Shown piece by piece: positions 23,472-31,485 of a stretch of 35,623 nucleotides of DNA. How positions within the stretch are numbered: position 1 is the stretch's first letter; each line of letters starts with the position of its first letter. Both the position numbers and the translations under genes were made by a program. Under the pieces are notes generated by a model. It worked only from the letters and a program-made list of their open reading frames with translations. It was not told the DNA's origin and searched no databases. Source of the DNA: an uncultured Lachnospiraceae bacterium (GTDB lineage: Bacteria; Bacillota; Clostridia; Lachnospirales; Lachnospiraceae); assembly GCA_947629565.1 (NCBI GenBank), contig CANREG010000028.1:1-35623 (forward strand), written 5' to 3'.

Positions 23472-24680
23472 ATGTCTGAAAAACTTGCCGAGGTGTATGA
23501 ACAGTATGACATGGAAATTCTTAGCACGAAAAAGGGGCGGGGGGCGACGATTTTAAATACGACGGACGGATGCCGTATTCTTGAGCCTTTTCGTGGCAGT
23601 ATGATTCGGTTAGAGCAGGAATATGTGTTGAAACAGTTATTTTTGGAAGAGGGCTGCGCTAATCTGGATTACCTGATTCCCAATCGGGAAGGAATGTTGT
23701 TTACCTGTGACAAGTACCGGCAGCCCTTCGTGTTGAAAAAGCATTTTGAGGGTAACGAGTGTGACATGCATAACCCTTCTGAAATTCTCCGGGCCGTAAC
23801 TGCTCTGGCCCGGTTTCATATTTACGGGAAACGGGTGGCTCTTAAGTTTACCGGGGCATGGAAAACGGCCCAGCAGGAAAAGGAAAAAAAGCGGATTGCA
23901 GAAATCCGGCGGGCAATCGTAGACGGCGAGGAATTGGAGAAGTTGACATATATCTATGAAATCAGCCAGAACGCGTTAGAGGAGGCTTTGGGAACTGAAA
24001 AGGAGGAAGCGGGAAAGGCGGCGGAAAATCAGGCCGCCCCGCCGGATAAGGAGCGGGAGAGGGCGGAGGACCGGGAAATAGAGAATACCTTTATCCGGCA
24101 CAACAAGGAGTTGAAAAAAATTAACGGATATATAATGAAGGTAAAGCGCAAAAATTCCTTTGAGGCGCTGTTTCTAAAGGTGTTTCCGGATTATTACCGG
24201 CAGGGGGCAGACTGCGTGGAAATGCTTTCCCGGATTTTGGGCGAACAGGAGAACAGTTCTGCCAATGCGTTTGAAAGCCACTACGGCATCTGCCACGGCA
24301 GCTATAACCATCATAATGTGATTCTGTGCGAGGAAGGGGAGGCCATTGTGCATTTTGAGCGGTTTTCGCGGGGGAATCAGTTAAACGACCTTTACCAGTT
24401 TGCCAGAAAGGCAATGGAGAAGAATCATTTTGACTTTGGGCTGCTTACGGAGATTTTTCAGGCTTATGCGGCGGAAATCGGACTGCTTACGGAGGATTAC
24501 CATTATATGTATGTCCTGTTTTCCTATCCGGAAAAGTTCTGGAAAATTGCAAACAGCTACTATAACACCAATAAGGCGTTTCTCTCGCCTAAGTATTTAG
24601 AGAAGCTAGAGACGGTGATTTTACAGGAGGCGGAAAAGCGCGAAATGTTAGCGGCGTATAAGGAAAAGTATATAGGGTGA
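23472..24680 (+). CDS. CotS-like spore coat protein with kinase-type fold
   Basis: A 402-residue protein of the CotS/YutH group, which have an aminoglycoside-phosphotransferase-like fold and are attached to the spore coat. The motif YGICHGSYNHHNVILCEE followed by HFERFSRGNQLNDLYQFARK is the family form of the kinase catalytic and metal-binding loops, though the usual HGD aspartate is replaced by HGS and the DFG aspartate by an HFE glutamate, so catalysis is doubtful. A charged insertion (about 175-205, rich in Glu, Lys, Ala) interrupts the middle. AAAGGAGGGG lies ahead of the ATG. A possible sigma-E promoter would give mother-cell expression. Confidence 0.78.
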   Translation: MSEKLAEVYEQYDMEILSTKKGRGATILNTTDGCRILEPFRGSMIRLEQEYVLKQLFLEEGCANLDYLIPNREGMLFTCDKYRQPFVLKKHFEGNECDMHNPSEILRAVTALARFHIYGKRVALKFTGAWKTAQQEKEKKRIAEIRRAIVDGEELEKLTYIYEISQNALEEALGTEKEEAGKAAENQAAPPDKERERAEDREIENTFIRHNKELKKINGYIMKVKRKNSFEALFLKVFPDYYRQGADCVEMLSRILGEQENSSANAFESHYGICHGSYNHHNVILCEEGEAIVHFERFSRGNQLNDLYQFARKAMEKNHFDFGLLTEIFQAYAAEIGLLTEDYHYMYVLFSYPEKFWKIANSYYNTNKAFLSPKYLEKLETVILQEAEKREMLAAYKEKYIG

Positions 24681-24690
24681 CATGGGTAAA

Positions 24691-24716
24691 TCCCTGCCGG
24701 AGCGAATCGGCGGGGA
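24691..24716 (+). terminator. Probable weak terminator after the CotS-like gene
   Basis: TCCCTGCCG and CGGCGGGGA form a 9-bp stem with one G-U pair and an eight-base loop. The T tract behind is broken (ATTTGACTTGTTTT), and the promoter of the next gene starts inside it. Confidence 0.55.
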
Positions 24717-24717
24717 T

Positions 24718-24747
24718 TTGACTTGTTTTATATCTTTATGCTACAAT
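24718..24747 (+). promoter_or_regulatory. Sigma-A promoter of the PEGA lipoprotein gene
   Basis: TTGACT (24718-24723), 18 bp, TACAAT (24742-24747) preceded by TGC, an extended -10. Confidence 0.7.
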
Positions 24748-24812
24748 TCCTATATTAAAAGCGTTAAGGAAATTTGCGCAAATCAGATACAAAAGGAGGG
24801 CAACGGACAGCC

Positions 24813-26309
24813 ATGCAGAGCAATCATTTTTGTAAATCCGTTCGCATACAATATATCTGTGCAGTGCTGCTGCTGATTATGGCAGGGATTTTTTTGACCG
24901 GCTGCGGTGATGAGGTCACGATTCCCTCCTATGACGAGGAGGTAGAGCCGGCAAAGGAGGTATCCCTGTTTGCCGTTGTCAGCAACTTAGACGAAGTAAA
25001 TGGAAAAATCAGCTTAAAGGCGGTGAACCATGCGTCGGAAATCACATTGGAATACACCGGCGGCGTAGATGTGCGGGACAAGTATGGAGATATCCTGTCC
25101 ATGTCGCAGGTGGGGTTAGGCAGCGTGGTGGATGCGGTCTATGATGAGAACCGGAACAAGCTGCTTTCCCTCTACATCAGCAGCAATGAAAATATCCAGG
25201 TATTCAAGGAGGTTTCCGGAGCAGAGATTGATTATCTTACCCGGACGCTGCGTTTAGACGGAAAGAATTACCGCATTGCCGAAAATGCGGCTGCCTTTTC
25301 GGATAACAAAGAGATTGGCCTCGATGAAATCTGTTCGGAAGACCAGCTTACCCTCTGGCTATATAATGATGAGGTGTGCTCCGTGTTTGTGGAATTGGGA
25401 CATGGCTATGTGCGGCTTTCGGATTACGCCTCTTATTTAGGAGGCATGGTGGAGATTGGTTATGATGTGATTGTTCCAGTAACGGAGGATATGCTTCTGA
25501 CGGTGCGGGAGGGAGAATATACCTTAAGGATTGCCAAGGGCGATGATGTGGGAACCAAAAAGATAGAGGTTATCAAGAATCAGGAGGTAGACATTTCTCT
25601 TGCAGACCTTGTCATCGAGCCCAAACAGGTGGGTTCTGTGCTGTTTAAACTGACGCCGTCGGACGCGCAGGTTTATATTGACGGCAGGCGTGTAAATATG
25701 GAAGGGGCGGTGGAGCTTGTCTACGGCAAACATAAGATTTATATTGTGGCGGAGGATTACGAAACCTATAGCGGCACGCTGAATGTAAATTTTGCATACA
25801 AGGTGATGGAGTACAAGCTAAAGAAGACGGACGAAACCTCCGATTCCGACAGCAAGACAAAGACCACCCAGGCGGCCACCACGGAAAACGGAACCACAGC
25901 CCAGACAACGGAGGCTGCAAATACGGAACAAAGCAGTACGGAGCAATCGTCGGAGACGTCGACGGAAGAACAGGACGGCGTCAAGGATGTAAACAGTGTG
26001 ACCGGAACCCAAACCGCTAACAAAGTAACTGTGTCGGGACCGATTGGGGCAAGCGTTTATTTCGATGGCGAGTATCTCGGAATTGCTCCAATGTCCTTTA
26101 CAAAAGTGACAGGAAGTCATATAATTACACTTAGTCAGACCGGATATCTGTCTAAGAGCTATACGGTTACTTTTTCAGATGACGGCAAAGATGAAACCCT
26201 TACCTATGATGAGCTGGATTTAATTTCCAGCCTGCTTGGGTATTTCCATCAAGACGACAGTCGAGATGCACGGCTTAACAGAAAAGATGGTATAATGAAA
26301 AAATGGTAA
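24813..26309 (+). CDS. Lipoprotein with PEGA domains
   Basis: A 498-residue exported lipoprotein: lipobox LTGC with Cys31 after a hydrophobic stretch. Residues about 50-260 form an uncharacterised beta-rich region. Two PEGA-type domains follow: one at about 274-325 (DAQVYIDGRRVNM...YGKHKIYIVAEDY), one at about 403-455 (GASVYFDGEYLGIAPMSFTKV...GSHIITLSQTGY). A Thr/Ser/Glu/Gln-rich linker (about 330-400) joins them. PEGA domains occur on surface proteins and are thought to bind partners or envelope polymers. ATG at 24813 follows AAAGGAGGG by 12 bases. The next gene starts 14 bp downstream with its own ribosome-binding site; functional linkage is not evident. Confidence 0.85.
   Translation: MQSNHFCKSVRIQYICAVLLLIMAGIFLTGCGDEVTIPSYDEEVEPAKEVSLFAVVSNLDEVNGKISLKAVNHASEITLEYTGGVDVRDKYGDILSMSQVGLGSVVDAVYDENRNKLLSLYISSNENIQVFKEVSGAEIDYLTRTLRLDGKNYRIAENAAAFSDNKEIGLDEICSEDQLTLWLYNDEVCSVFVELGHGYVRLSDYASYLGGMVEIGYDVIVPVTEDMLLTVREGEYTLRIAKGDDVGTKKIEVIKNQEVDISLADLVIEPKQVGSVLFKLTPSDAQVYIDGRRVNMEGAVELVYGKHKIYIVAEDYETYSGTLNVNFAYKVMEYKLKKTDETSDSDSKTKTTQAATTENGTTAQTTEAANTEQSSTEQSSETSTEEQDGVKDVNSVTGTQTANKVTVSGPIGASVYFDGEYLGIAPMSFTKVTGSHIITLSQTGYLSKSYTVTFSDDGKDETLTYDELDLISSLLGYFHQDDSRDARLNRKDGIMKKW
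26285..26296 (+). promoter_or_regulatory. Possible extended -10 promoter of the phosphoglucomutase gene
   Basis: TGGTATAAT (26288-26296) lies in the last codons of the lipoprotein gene. No -35 is visible 16-18 bp upstream, so this is tentative. Confidence 0.35.
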
Positions 26310-26323
26310 CATGGAGGTGTAGT

Positions 26324-28060
26324 ATGGAGTACAAACAGATTTACGAGGAGTGGCTGAGCAATCCCTATTTTGACGAGGATACGAAGAAGGAGCTTGCGGC
26401 CATTGCCGACAACGACAATGAGATTAAGGAAAGATTTTTTGCAGATTTGGAGTTTGGTACAGCGGGGTTGAGAGGCATTATCGGCGCCGGAATCAACCGT
26501 ATGAATATCTATGTGGTACGCCGTGCTACCCAGGGACTTGCCAATTATATTAAGAAACAGGGCGGCGAGAGTAAAGGCGTAGCGATTGCCTACGATTCCC
26601 GGAGAATGTCGCCGGAATTTTCAGAGGAAGCGGCTCTTTGCCTGGCGGCCAACGGCATTAAAGCGTATCGTTTTGAGTCTTTGCGGCCTACGCCGGAGCT
26701 CTCTTTTGCAGTGCGCCATCTGGGCTGTATCGCAGGCATCAATGTAACTGCCAGCCACAATCCGCCGGAATATAACGGATATAAAGTGTACTGGGAGGAC
26801 GGCGCGCAGATTACGCCCCCTCACGATACGGGAATTATGGCGGAGGTTAAGGCGATTACGGATTTGTCTGTCTGCAAGACCATGGACAAGGCGGAGGCAG
26901 AGAAGGCCGGATTATATGTGACTATCGGCGCAGAGGTAGACGACGCCTACATTGCAGAGTTAAAGAAGCTTGTACTTCATCAGGATTGTATTGATCAATA
27001 TGGCAAGGATATTAAGATTGTGTATACGCCTCTTCACGGAACCGGCAATATTCCGGCAAGGAGAGTGTTAAAAGAGATTGGCTTTGAGAATGTATATGTA
27101 GTTCCGGAGCAGGAGCTGCCGGACGGTGAATTCCCAACTGTCAGCTATCCGAACCCTGAGGCGGCAGAGGCATTTGAACTGGCCTTAAAGCTGGCGAAGG
27201 AAAAGGATGCAGACCTGGTTTTGGCTACCGACCCGGACGCAGACCGGCTGGGCGTGTATGTCAAGGATACGAAGACCGGGGAATATATTACCTTAACCGG
27301 CAATATGTCCGGCTGCCTTTTAGCGGAATACGAGATTAGCCAGAAGAAAGCGATTAACGGTTCTCTTCCGGAGGACGGAGCTTTGATTAAGACGATTGTA
27401 ACCTCTAATCTGGCAGACGAGATTGCGAAGGCTTATCATATCCGGTTGATTGAAGTGCTGACAGGATTTAAATATATCGGACAGCAGATTTTGAAATTCG
27501 AGACGAGCGGAGAGGGAACTTACCTCTTTGGCTTTGAGGAAAGCTATGGCTGCCTGATTGGAACCCATGCAAGGGATAAGGATGCTATCGTGGCAACGAT
27601 GGCGCTTTGCGAGGCGGCTGCTTATTATAAGAGCCAGGGCAAGACTTTGTGGGACGCCATGGTGGATATGTATGACAAGTACGGTTATTGCATTGATGCA
27701 ATTCAGTCTGTGTCCTTAAAGGGACTTGAGGGACTTGCTAAGATTCAGGAGATTATGAATACCCTTCGGGAAAATACTCCCGCCAAAATCGGCAGATATG
27801 ATGTGCTGTCAGCAAGGGACTATAAGGCGGACACAGTTAAGAATCTGGCAACAGGAGAGGTTACTTCCACCGGCCTGCCAAGCTCCAATGTGCTTTATTA
27901 CGATTTGAGTGAGGATGCATGGCTTTGCGTGAGACCTTCCGGAACGGAGCCGAAGGTAAAATTCTACTATGGCGTGAAGGGTACTTCCTTAGACAATGCC
28001 AGACAGCTTTCAGAGGAGATGGGCAAAGAAGTTCTCGCCATGATTGATAAGATGATGTGA
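26324..28060 (+). CDS. Phosphoglucomutase/phosphomannomutase family enzyme
   Basis: An alpha-D-phosphohexomutase of 578 residues that interconverts hexose 1- and 6-phosphates in the cytoplasm. The phosphoserine loop TASHNPPEYNGYK has Ser144, the magnesium loop ATDPDADRLG has Asp303/305/307, the sugar-binding loop GFEESYG is at about 403-409, and the phosphate-binding RPSGTEPK is at 537-544. Length and the TAGLRGIIGAG start match the PgcA type of Firmicutes, which mainly acts on glucose phosphate. ATG at 26324 is set by GGAGG (26313-26317); an in-frame ATG seven codons earlier lacks a site. It sits alone before a terminator. Confidence 0.95.
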   Translation: MEYKQIYEEWLSNPYFDEDTKKELAAIADNDNEIKERFFADLEFGTAGLRGIIGAGINRMNIYVVRRATQGLANYIKKQGGESKGVAIAYDSRRMSPEFSEEAALCLAANGIKAYRFESLRPTPELSFAVRHLGCIAGINVTASHNPPEYNGYKVYWEDGAQITPPHDTGIMAEVKAITDLSVCKTMDKAEAEKAGLYVTIGAEVDDAYIAELKKLVLHQDCIDQYGKDIKIVYTPLHGTGNIPARRVLKEIGFENVYVVPEQELPDGEFPTVSYPNPEAAEAFELALKLAKEKDADLVLATDPDADRLGVYVKDTKTGEYITLTGNMSGCLLAEYEISQKKAINGSLPEDGALIKTIVTSNLADEIAKAYHIRLIEVLTGFKYIGQQILKFETSGEGTYLFGFEESYGCLIGTHARDKDAIVATMALCEAAAYYKSQGKTLWDAMVDMYDKYGYCIDAIQSVSLKGLEGLAKIQEIMNTLRENTPAKIGRYDVLSARDYKADTVKNLATGEVTSTGLPSSNVLYYDLSEDAWLCVRPSGTEPKVKFYYGVKGTSLDNARQLSEEMGKEVLAMIDKMM

Positions 28061-28095
28061 TGAAAGGAAGCCTGTTTTATATAGGAAAAGACAAG

Positions 28096-28140
28096 AGGAT
28101 GGACCGGTTGCAATAAATTGGTCCGTCCTTTCAGTTTTTT
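28096..28140 (+). terminator. Rho-independent terminator after the phosphoglucomutase gene
   Basis: AGGATGGACC (28096-28105) pairs with GGTCCGTCCT (28120-28129), ten pairs with one G-U, followed by TTCAGTTTTTT. Confidence 0.88.
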
Positions 28141-28141
28141 C

Positions 28142-28203
28142 TTGACTTTTTATGGCGTTTCTGTTATTGTAGTGTGTGCGACGCTAGTCGGGGCTTTTTT
28201 TTT
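28142..28203 (+). promoter_or_regulatory. Promoter and U-rich 5' leader of rpmG-secE-nusG
   Basis: TTGACT (28142-28147), 17 bp, TATTGT (28165-28170). Almost at the expected transcript start lies a small CGAC/GTCG hairpin (28179-28190), then GGGC and nine T's (28195-28203). The hairpin has only four pairs, so real termination is doubtful; the remaining leader to rpmG shows nothing recognisable. Confidence 0.6.
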
Positions 28204-28280
28204 GTGTGCAAAATTTTATATAACGCTTGGGTTTTGCAGTCAAAAAAGAGCCGTTACAATTTAAGATGGAGGTGGAAGTT

Positions 28281-28430
28281 GTGCGAGTTAAGATTACATT
28301 GGCATGTACGGATTGTAAACAGCGTAATTACAATCTGACCAAGGACAAGAGAGTCCATACTGAGCGAATGGAACTGAAGAAGTATTGTCCGTTTTGTAAG
28401 GCTCATACCTTACACAAAGAGACCAAATAA
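28281..28430 (+). CDS. rpmG: 50S ribosomal protein L33
   Basis: A 49-residue ribosomal protein of the large subunit. GTG at 28281 is chosen: it gives the standard [18 protein letters not shown] start and GGAGGTG lies 7 bases ahead; an in-frame extension of 18 codons upstream is not part of the family. Two CxxC pairs (CTDC, CPFC) make it the zinc-binding form. It opens the operon with secE and nusG, the usual Clostridial order. Confidence 0.95.
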   Translation: MRVKITLACTDCKQRNYNLTKDKRVHTERMELKKYCPFCKAHTLHKETK

Positions 28431-28450
28431 TTTTACGGAGGTGATTTGAG

Positions 28451-28651
28451 ATGGCAAATGAGAATGACACATCTTTTAAGAGAAGCTTTTTCACTGAGCT
28501 TAAGGGTGAATTCCGTAAAATTGTTTGGCCGGATAAGAAACTTCTTGGCAAGCAGTCTGTCGCAGTTATACTGGCAGCCATTATTATCGGATGTATTATC
28601 GCAGCCGTTGATTGGGTTATGCAGGTCGGCATGACATTTATCATTGGATAA
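28451..28651 (+). CDS. secE: Preprotein translocase subunit SecE
   Basis: The 66-residue single-span subunit of the SecYEG channel. The amphipathic surface helix FFTELKGEFRKIVWPDKK carries the conserved WP, followed by one transmembrane helix (about 35-58). It lies 20 bp after rpmG and just before nusG, as is normal. Confidence 0.95.
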   Translation: MANENDTSFKRSFFTELKGEFRKIVWPDKKLLGKQSVAVILAAIIIGCIIAAVDWVMQVGMTFIIG

Positions 28652-28664
28652 GGCGGGTGATAAT

Positions 28665-29201
28665 ATGGCAGAGGCAGAAAATAACAGCGAAGCAAGATGG
28701 TATGTGGCGCACACTTATTCCGGGTATGAGAATAAGGTGAAGGCAGATATTGAAAAGACAATCGAGAACCGAAAGCTGCAGGACCAGATATTTGAGGTGA
28801 TGGTTCCCCTGCAGGACGTAGTGGAACTGAAAAACGGCGTGAAGAAACAGGTCGCTAAGAAAATGTTTCCGGGTTATGTATTAATCAATATGATTATGAA
28901 TGACGCCACATGGTATGTCGTTCGCAATACCAGAGGCGTAACCGGATTCGTTGGTCCCGGATCTAAGCCGGTGCCTCTTACGGAATCAGAGATGAAGAAT
29001 CTGGGTATTCGGGTTCCGGAGATGGAAATCGATGTTGAGGTTGGCGATACGGTTAAGGTTGTGGCTGGCGCATGGGAAGGCACCGTTGGAACGATTACGG
29101 ATATCAATGCCGGTAAGCAGGCAGTCACGATTGAGGTAGATATCTTTGGCCGCGCTACATCAGTAGAGATCAGTTTTATGGATGTAATGAAGATTGGCTG
29201 A
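28665..29201 (+). CDS. nusG: Transcription termination/antitermination protein NusG
   Basis: A 178-residue RNA-polymerase-binding factor. The NGN domain (about 8-115) begins RWYVAHTYSGYENKVKADIE and contains MFPGYVLINM and RNTRGVTGFVG; the C-terminal KOW domain (about 125-178) reads GDTVKVVAGAWEGTVGTITDI. ATG at 28665 is 13 bp after secE; the only site is GGCGGGTG, so translation may be coupled. The operon continues to rplK. Confidence 0.96.
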   Translation: MAEAENNSEARWYVAHTYSGYENKVKADIEKTIENRKLQDQIFEVMVPLQDVVELKNGVKKQVAKKMFPGYVLINMIMNDATWYVVRNTRGVTGFVGPGSKPVPLTESEMKNLGIRVPEMEIDVEVGDTVKVVAGAWEGTVGTITDINAGKQAVTIEVDIFGRATSVEISFMDVMKIG

Positions 29202-29242
29202 CAGCCAGAGAAATTGTTTTCTAAAGAAAGCAGTTATGAATA

Positions 29243-29268
29243 GTGGGAGGGTAATCCCGATTGACCAC
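29243..29268 (+). promoter_or_regulatory. L1-type mRNA leader before rplK, resembling the 23S rRNA L1 site
   Basis: GTGGGAGGG...CCCGAT...ACCAC: outer GTGG (29243-29246) pairs with CCAC (29265-29268), inner GGG/CCC. The GTGGGAG and TGACCAC halves match the core of the L1 stalk (helix 76/77 region) of 23S rRNA. AGGAGG of rplK lies 8 bases further on. Probably a translational operator for L1. Confidence 0.65.
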
Positions 29269-29290
29269 ATGAATTAGGAGGAAATACATT

Positions 29291-29716
29291 ATGGCTAAGA
29301 AAGTAGAAGGTTATATTAAATTACAGATTCCGGCAGGTAAGGCAACTCCTGCACCACCGGTTGGTCCGGCTTTAGGTCAGCATGGTGTGAATATTGTGGA
29401 ATTTACAAAGCAGTTTAATGCAAAGACAGCAGACCAGGATGGAATGATTATCCCGGTTGTTATCACGGTATATGCGGACAGAAGTTTCAGTTTTGTAACA
29501 AAGACTCCGCCGGCTGCAGTCTTATTAAAGAAGGCATGCAAGATTAATAAGGCATCTGCCGTTCCGAATAAGACAAAGGTTGCTACCATCTCAAAAGCTG
29601 AGGTTCAGAAAATCGCAGAGCTTAAGATGCCGGATTTAAATGCGGGCAGCCTTGAGGCAGCAATCAGTATGATTTCCGGAACAGCCCGTTCCATGGGAAT
29701 CGTAGTAGAAGACTGA
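29291..29716 (+). CDS. rplK: 50S ribosomal protein L11
   Basis: A 141-residue protein that binds the GTPase-associated centre of 23S rRNA. The start [20 protein letters not shown] and [12 protein letters not shown] and the C-terminal RNA-binding [12 protein letters not shown] are diagnostic. AGGAGG lies ahead of the ATG. It follows nusG by 89 bp with an L1-type leader between, and is followed by rplA after a second similar leader. Confidence 0.97.
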   Translation: MAKKVEGYIKLQIPAGKATPAPPVGPALGQHGVNIVEFTKQFNAKTADQDGMIIPVVITVYADRSFSFVTKTPPAAVLLKKACKINKASAVPNKTKVATISKAEVQKIAELKMPDLNAGSLEAAISMISGTARSMGIVVED

Positions 29717-29749
29717 TAAAAAGCAGAGCGCTTAGTCGCGATATAACAG

Positions 29750-29783
29750 GTGGGAGGGTCGCTCCCGATAATACCACAGGAGG
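29750..29783 (+). promoter_or_regulatory. L1-type mRNA leader before rplA, resembling the 23S rRNA L1 site
   Basis: GTGGGAGGGTCGCTCCCGAT then ATACCAC: GTGG (29750-29753) pairs with CCAC (29774-29777), with GGGAG/CTCCC inside. The ATACCAC half equals that of the 23S L1-binding site. AGGAGG of rplA directly follows (29778-29783), so L1 bound here would cover the ribosome site. Confidence 0.7.
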
Positions 29784-29792
29784 TTAGTAAAG

Positions 29793-30485
29793 ATGAAAAA
29801 AGGGAAAAGATATGTTGAAGCTGCAAAGCTTGTAGACAAGAATCAGGTATATGATATTCAGGATGCGGTTGCCATTGTTAAGAAGGCAGCCAGCGCAAAG
29901 TTTGATGAGACTGTAGAAGCTCATTTAAGAATGGGATTGGATGGCCGTCATGCAGACCAGCAGATTCGTGGCGCAGTAGTGCTTCCTCATGGAACCGGTA
30001 AGACAGTTAAGGTTTTAGTGTTTGCCAAGGGAGACAAGATTGATGAGGCAACTGCCGCAGGCGCTGATTATGTGGGCGGTGAGGAATTGATTCCAAAGAT
30101 TCAGAACGATGGCTGGATGGATTTTGACGTTGTCGTTGCAACTCCGGATATGATGGGTGTTGTAGGCCGTCTGGCTCGTCTGTTAGGACCGAAAGGCCTG
30201 ATGCCTAATCCCAAGGCCGGTACGGTAACGCCGGATGTTACCAAGGCAATCACGGATATCAAAGCCGGTAAGATTGAATACAGGCTTGACAAGAACAACA
30301 TCATTCACGTGCCAGTTGGAAAGGCTTCTTTCTCAGAGGAGCAGTTAGCAGACAACTTCCAAGCGTTAATAGATGAGATTATCAAGGTTAAGCCAGCCGC
30401 TGCAAAGGGACAGTATTTGAGAAGTGTAACGCTTACTTCTACAATGGGCCCTGGTGTTAAGATTAACACGGTTAAGTATATGTAA
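29793..30485 (+). CDS. rplA: 50S ribosomal protein L1
   Basis: A 230-residue protein of the mobile L1 stalk. Family marks: [12 protein letters not shown] start, [32 protein letters not shown] and the signature around [21 protein letters not shown]. It is expected to repress its own operon by binding mRNA that imitates its rRNA site; such a structure touches its ribosome-binding site and another precedes rplK. The transcript ends right behind it; rplJ and rplL are not here. Confidence 0.97.
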   Translation: MKKGKRYVEAAKLVDKNQVYDIQDAVAIVKKAASAKFDETVEAHLRMGLDGRHADQQIRGAVVLPHGTGKTVKVLVFAKGDKIDEATAAGADYVGGEELIPKIQNDGWMDFDVVVATPDMMGVVGRLARLLGPKGLMPNPKAGTVTPDVTKAITDIKAGKIEYRLDKNNIIHVPVGKASFSEEQLADNFQALIDEIIKVKPAAAKGQYLRSVTLTSTMGPGVKINTVKYM

Positions 30486-30511
30486 GCAGTAGCTGCCAAC
30501 TTGAGTCAAAC

Positions 30512-30556
30512 AAAAACAGGTACAGATAATCAAATTGATTTTCTGTACCTGTTTTT
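30512..30556. terminator. Bidirectional terminator between rplA and mscL
   Basis: AAAAACAGGTACAGA (30512-30526) and its reverse complement TCTGTACCTGTTTTT (30542-30556) form a 15-bp stem with A and T tracts on both ends, able to stop transcription from both convergent genes. Confidence 0.92.
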
Positions 30557-30581
30557 TGTTAAATAAAATAATCCGGAGCGT

Positions 30582-30977
30582 TTATTCCGGTTGGTCGGAA
30601 GTACAGTGCGCACATTTTACTGCATCAATCGGAATTTCGCTTTTACAAAAAGGGCAGATTTTGGTAGTTGGGGCAGTTTCTGTCTTTGGCTTCCCAAAAT
30701 CCATTGCCTTGTTGACTGCTTTGATAATACAGAACAGGATAAACGCCATAATGATAAAGTTGACTACAGAGCTTAAAAAGTTTGAGGCAAAGTGGCCGAC
30801 GTCCTGCAATGAATATCTGGCTCCGGCAGTGATGAACTGCAAAATGGGGTTGATAAAATTGTCTGTCAGCGAGGTGACGATGCCGGAAAAGGCGCCGCCG
30901 ATAATCACGCCGATTGCCATGTCCATAACATTACCCTTTAAGGCAAATGCTTTAAATTCCTCTAAAAATTTTTTCAT
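30582..30977 (-). CDS. mscL: Large-conductance mechanosensitive channel with a C-terminal zinc ribbon
   Basis: A 131-residue channel protein that opens under membrane tension. The N-terminal FLEEFKAFALKGNVMDMAIGVIIGGAF and the DNFINPIL loop are diagnostic; two helices lie at about 17-45 and 68-92. Instead of the usual C-terminal helix, residues 100-131 hold two CxxC pairs (Cys108/111 and Cys122/125) in CPFCKSEIPIDAVKCAHC, a small zinc-ribbon-like module. GGAAGGAG lies ahead of the start. It is convergent with rplA. Confidence 0.94.
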   Translation of the reverse strand: MKKFLEEFKAFALKGNVMDMAIGVIIGGAFSGIVTSLTDNFINPILQFITAGARYSLQDVGHFASNFLSSVVNFIIMAFILFCIIKAVNKAMDFGKPKTETAPTTKICPFCKSEIPIDAVKCAHCTSDQPE

Positions 30978-31067
30978 TTGTGAATACTCCTTCCTGAATG
31001 AATTTCCGATAGATATAGTAAAACAAAATTACGGAATTTTCAACAGGAATCGACAGTTTGTACTCGT

Positions 31068-31096
31068 TTGAAGAATGGGAAGGCATGTGGTATACT
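31068..31096 (+). promoter_or_regulatory. Sigma-A promoter of the Cys-rich small protein gene
   Basis: TTGAAG (31068-31073), 17 bp, TATACT (31091-31096) preceded by TGG, an extended -10. Confidence 0.72.
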
Positions 31097-31139
31097 AAGG
31101 AAGGTTGATTTTGAGATTCATTTTAAGGAGAGGATATAA

Positions 31140-31433
31140 ATGAAGGAACCCCGCTGGAAGGGAAAACATTATGCGTTTTTCCAAAATCGGGAATGTGAAT
31201 ATTTTCCCTGCCATGAGGGCGTGGCGGAGGATGCGTTTAACTGCCTGTTCTGCTATTGCCCCCTGTATGTATTAGGCGGGGAGTGCGGCGGCAATCCGGT
31301 TTTTCGCGAAAACGGAATTAAGGATTGCACGAATTGCAGTCTTCCCCACGATGCGGATCATTACGGCTATGTCACAGGGCAGTTTGACCGCATCAGGGAA
31401 GCCATGCGTGATAACGACAGCGAACCCCGCTAA
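31140..31433 (+). CDS. Cysteine-rich small domain protein
   Basis: A 97-residue protein with nine cysteines clustered as CEYFPC, CLFCYCPLYVLGGECGG and CTNCSLPHD, with nearby histidines; this fits the small cysteine-rich family (PF04071-like) and suggests metal binding. Function is not established. AAGGAGAGG precedes the ATG. It has its own promoter, and the leader of ileS begins right after its stop. Confidence 0.82.
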   Translation: MKEPRWKGKHYAFFQNRECEYFPCHEGVAEDAFNCLFCYCPLYVLGGECGGNPVFRENGIKDCTNCSLPHDADHYGYVTGQFDRIREAMRDNDSEPR

Positions 31434-31450
31434 TCCGCTGCCATTTACTA

Positions 31451-31479
31451 TTGACAAAAATATGCAGAAATGCTATAAA
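31451..31479 (+). promoter_or_regulatory. Sigma-A promoter of ileS
   Basis: TTGACA (31451-31456), 17 bp, TATAAA (31474-31479) preceded by TGC. The transcript would start near 31486, some 124 bases before the ileS ATG. Confidence 0.75.
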
Positions 31480-31485
31480 AAACAT

